A stretch of 32,920 nt of DNA, taken from assembly GCA_016869175.1 (NCBI GenBank), contig VGEV01000026.1, positions 1-32,920 of the forward strand, written 5' to 3'. The stretch is from Alphaproteobacteria bacterium. GTDB taxonomy: Bacteria; Pseudomonadota; Alphaproteobacteria; GCA-2731375. Shown piece by piece: positions 32,290 to 32,920 of this stretch; the first letter of the stretch is position 1; the number at the start of each line of letters is the position of its first letter. Made by a program: the position numbers and the translations under genes. The notes beneath the pieces are model-generated. The model was given only the letters and a program-made list of their open reading frames with translations, had not been told where the DNA came from and did not search any database.

Positions 32290-32670
32290 ATGCTGGCCCG
32301 CACCGACACCGAGGCGCTGTTGCGCGAGCTGCTGCCGGCGCGCGCGGACGCGATCCTGGCGCTGGCCCGTCCGGCCATCGAATTGTTGCCGACGGCGCTC
32401 ATGGCCGAGCCGGAGGCGACCGGCCTTTCCTGCTTTGGCGGCCGGCCGGACCTGCCGGAGGAGATCGACTGGCCGCTCGACGTCAGCGAGCCGCTGATCT
32501 TCCTGGCGCAGCTGAACCTCGCCGAACTCGCCCCGCACGATCGCCAGCACCGCCTGCCGCCCACGGGCATGCTCTGGTTTTTCGCCAGCTTGGACGCCTG
32601 CATGGGAGCCACCTTCGCGGCCGGCGAGGCCTGGCGCGTTTTTTTCCGGGCGAGCCCGGCCGGGCACTAG
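32290..32670 (+). pseudogene. YwqG/DUF1963 family protein truncated by an IS5 element
   Basis: The reading frame gives 126 residues and ends with a TAG that lies in the CTAG at the IS5 junction (32667-32670). The block CFGGRPDLPEEIDWPLDVSEPLIFLAQLNLAEL is the typical start of DUF1963 (YwqG-like) proteins, which are usually about 250-300 residues, so well over half is missing. The function of the family is unknown. It lies 16 bp after the EthD-domain gene. The C-terminal part may lie beyond the insertion, outside the window. Confidence 0.75.
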
Positions 32671-32920
32671 GTCACGAACTCATAAATGGGATTCCCAAAG
32701 TTGGCGAAGGGTGATTCAAGGGTCCTCGAGGAGGGTCGAGGATGCCTGCACGCCGCTACGAGATCACGGACTTCGAATGGTCGATCCTACAGTCGCTGTT
32801 GCCGAACAAGCCGCGCGGGGTTCCACGCGCCGACGACCGGCGCGTGCTCAATGGCATCTTCTGGCGGCTGAGGACGGGCTCGCCGTGGGCGGACATCCCC
32901 GAGCGCTACGGGCCGGCGAC
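32667..32920 (+). mobile_element. Left end of an IS5-family (IS427 group) insertion sequence (partial)
   Basis: The element is placed from the CTAG at 32667-32670, a YTAR-type target as used by IS5-family elements, through the window end. The next bases (GTCACGAACTCATAAATGGG) are the likely terminal inverted repeat, and the transposase gene starts 72 bp in. The other end is beyond the window, so the inverted repeat and target duplication cannot be checked here. It interrupts the DUF1963 gene. Confidence 0.6.
32742..32920 (+). CDS. IS5-family transposase, N-terminal part
   Basis: The first 59 codons of a transposase cross the right edge. The pattern MPARRYEITDFEWSILQSLLPNKPRG, then RRVLNGIFWRLRTGSPWADIPERYG, is the DUF4096-like N-terminal domain of IS427-group IS5 elements. 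GGAGGGTCGAGG is upstream of the ATG. The DDE catalytic residues lie beyond the window. In many IS427 elements the transposase is made by frameshifting between two frames; this part would be the first frame. Confidence 0.85.
   Translation, partial: MPARRYEITDFEWSILQSLLPNKPRGVPRADDRRVLNGIFWRLRTGSPWADIPERYGPA

Overview
The window is GC-rich (roughly two thirds G+C by eye) and dense with genes. It looks like chromosomal DNA of an alphaproteobacterium, probably Rhodospirillales or Hyphomicrobiales. The reasons are the xseA - DUF2093 - M23 peptidase gene order, the many tricarboxylate-type (TctABC) and Liv-type transporters, and the CoA-based catabolic enzymes. I cannot name the genus. Both ends of the window lie inside transposase genes (IS630 family at the left edge, IS5 family at the right edge), as expected if an assembly contig was broken at multicopy insertion sequences.

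Layout. 1-200: right end of an IS630 element. 302-2824 (minus): xseA, a DUF2093 protein and an M23 peptidase in one operon. 2825-3081: a divergent spacer with three strong hairpins, one of which resembles a palindrome next to the IS630 end. 3082-4347: purD. 4348-4696: gene-free DNA with a 15-bp tandem repeat. 4697-5113: a SnoaL/NTF2-like protein. 5141-9276 (minus): an NHL-propeller protein followed by tctC-tctB-tctA. 9398-10924 (plus): a small ferredoxin-fold-like protein and an M20 peptidase. 11068-12291 (minus): an M20 carbamoylase-type hydrolase. 12433-12860: an inverted repeat abutting a hemN remnant that has lost its middle. 12913-19051 (minus): ketopantoate reductase family protein, HpcH/HpaI aldolase, D-aminoacylase-type amidohydrolase, class III CoA-transferase and an acyl-CoA-dehydrogenase-fold enzyme. 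19126-20866 (plus): a TauD-type dioxygenase and an LLM oxidoreductase.

20863-31525 (minus) is the most striking part. Eleven genes run in one direction with gaps of -11 to about 62 bp: flavin reductase, alpha/beta hydrolase, LLM monooxygenase, MDR dehydrogenase, SDR, periplasmic binding protein, LivH, LivM, LivG, LivF and an acyl-CoA ligase. This reads as one roughly 10.7-kb transcription unit joining uptake of a small acid or amide, CoA activation and two-component flavin oxygenation. Two of its enzymes lack the classical catalytic residue of their family: the hydrolase has Gly for the nucleophile and the SDR has Gly for the Tyr. On the plus strand follow a duplicated EthD-domain protein and a YwqG/DUF1963 gene cut short by the IS5 element.

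Taken together, the region from about 5 to 32 kb is a catabolic accessory region for an unknown substrate, probably an amide, N-acyl or N-carbamoyl compound. It has two transporter systems, and no transcriptional regulator is encoded in the window. The substrate is inference; the families and the gene order are read directly from the sequence.
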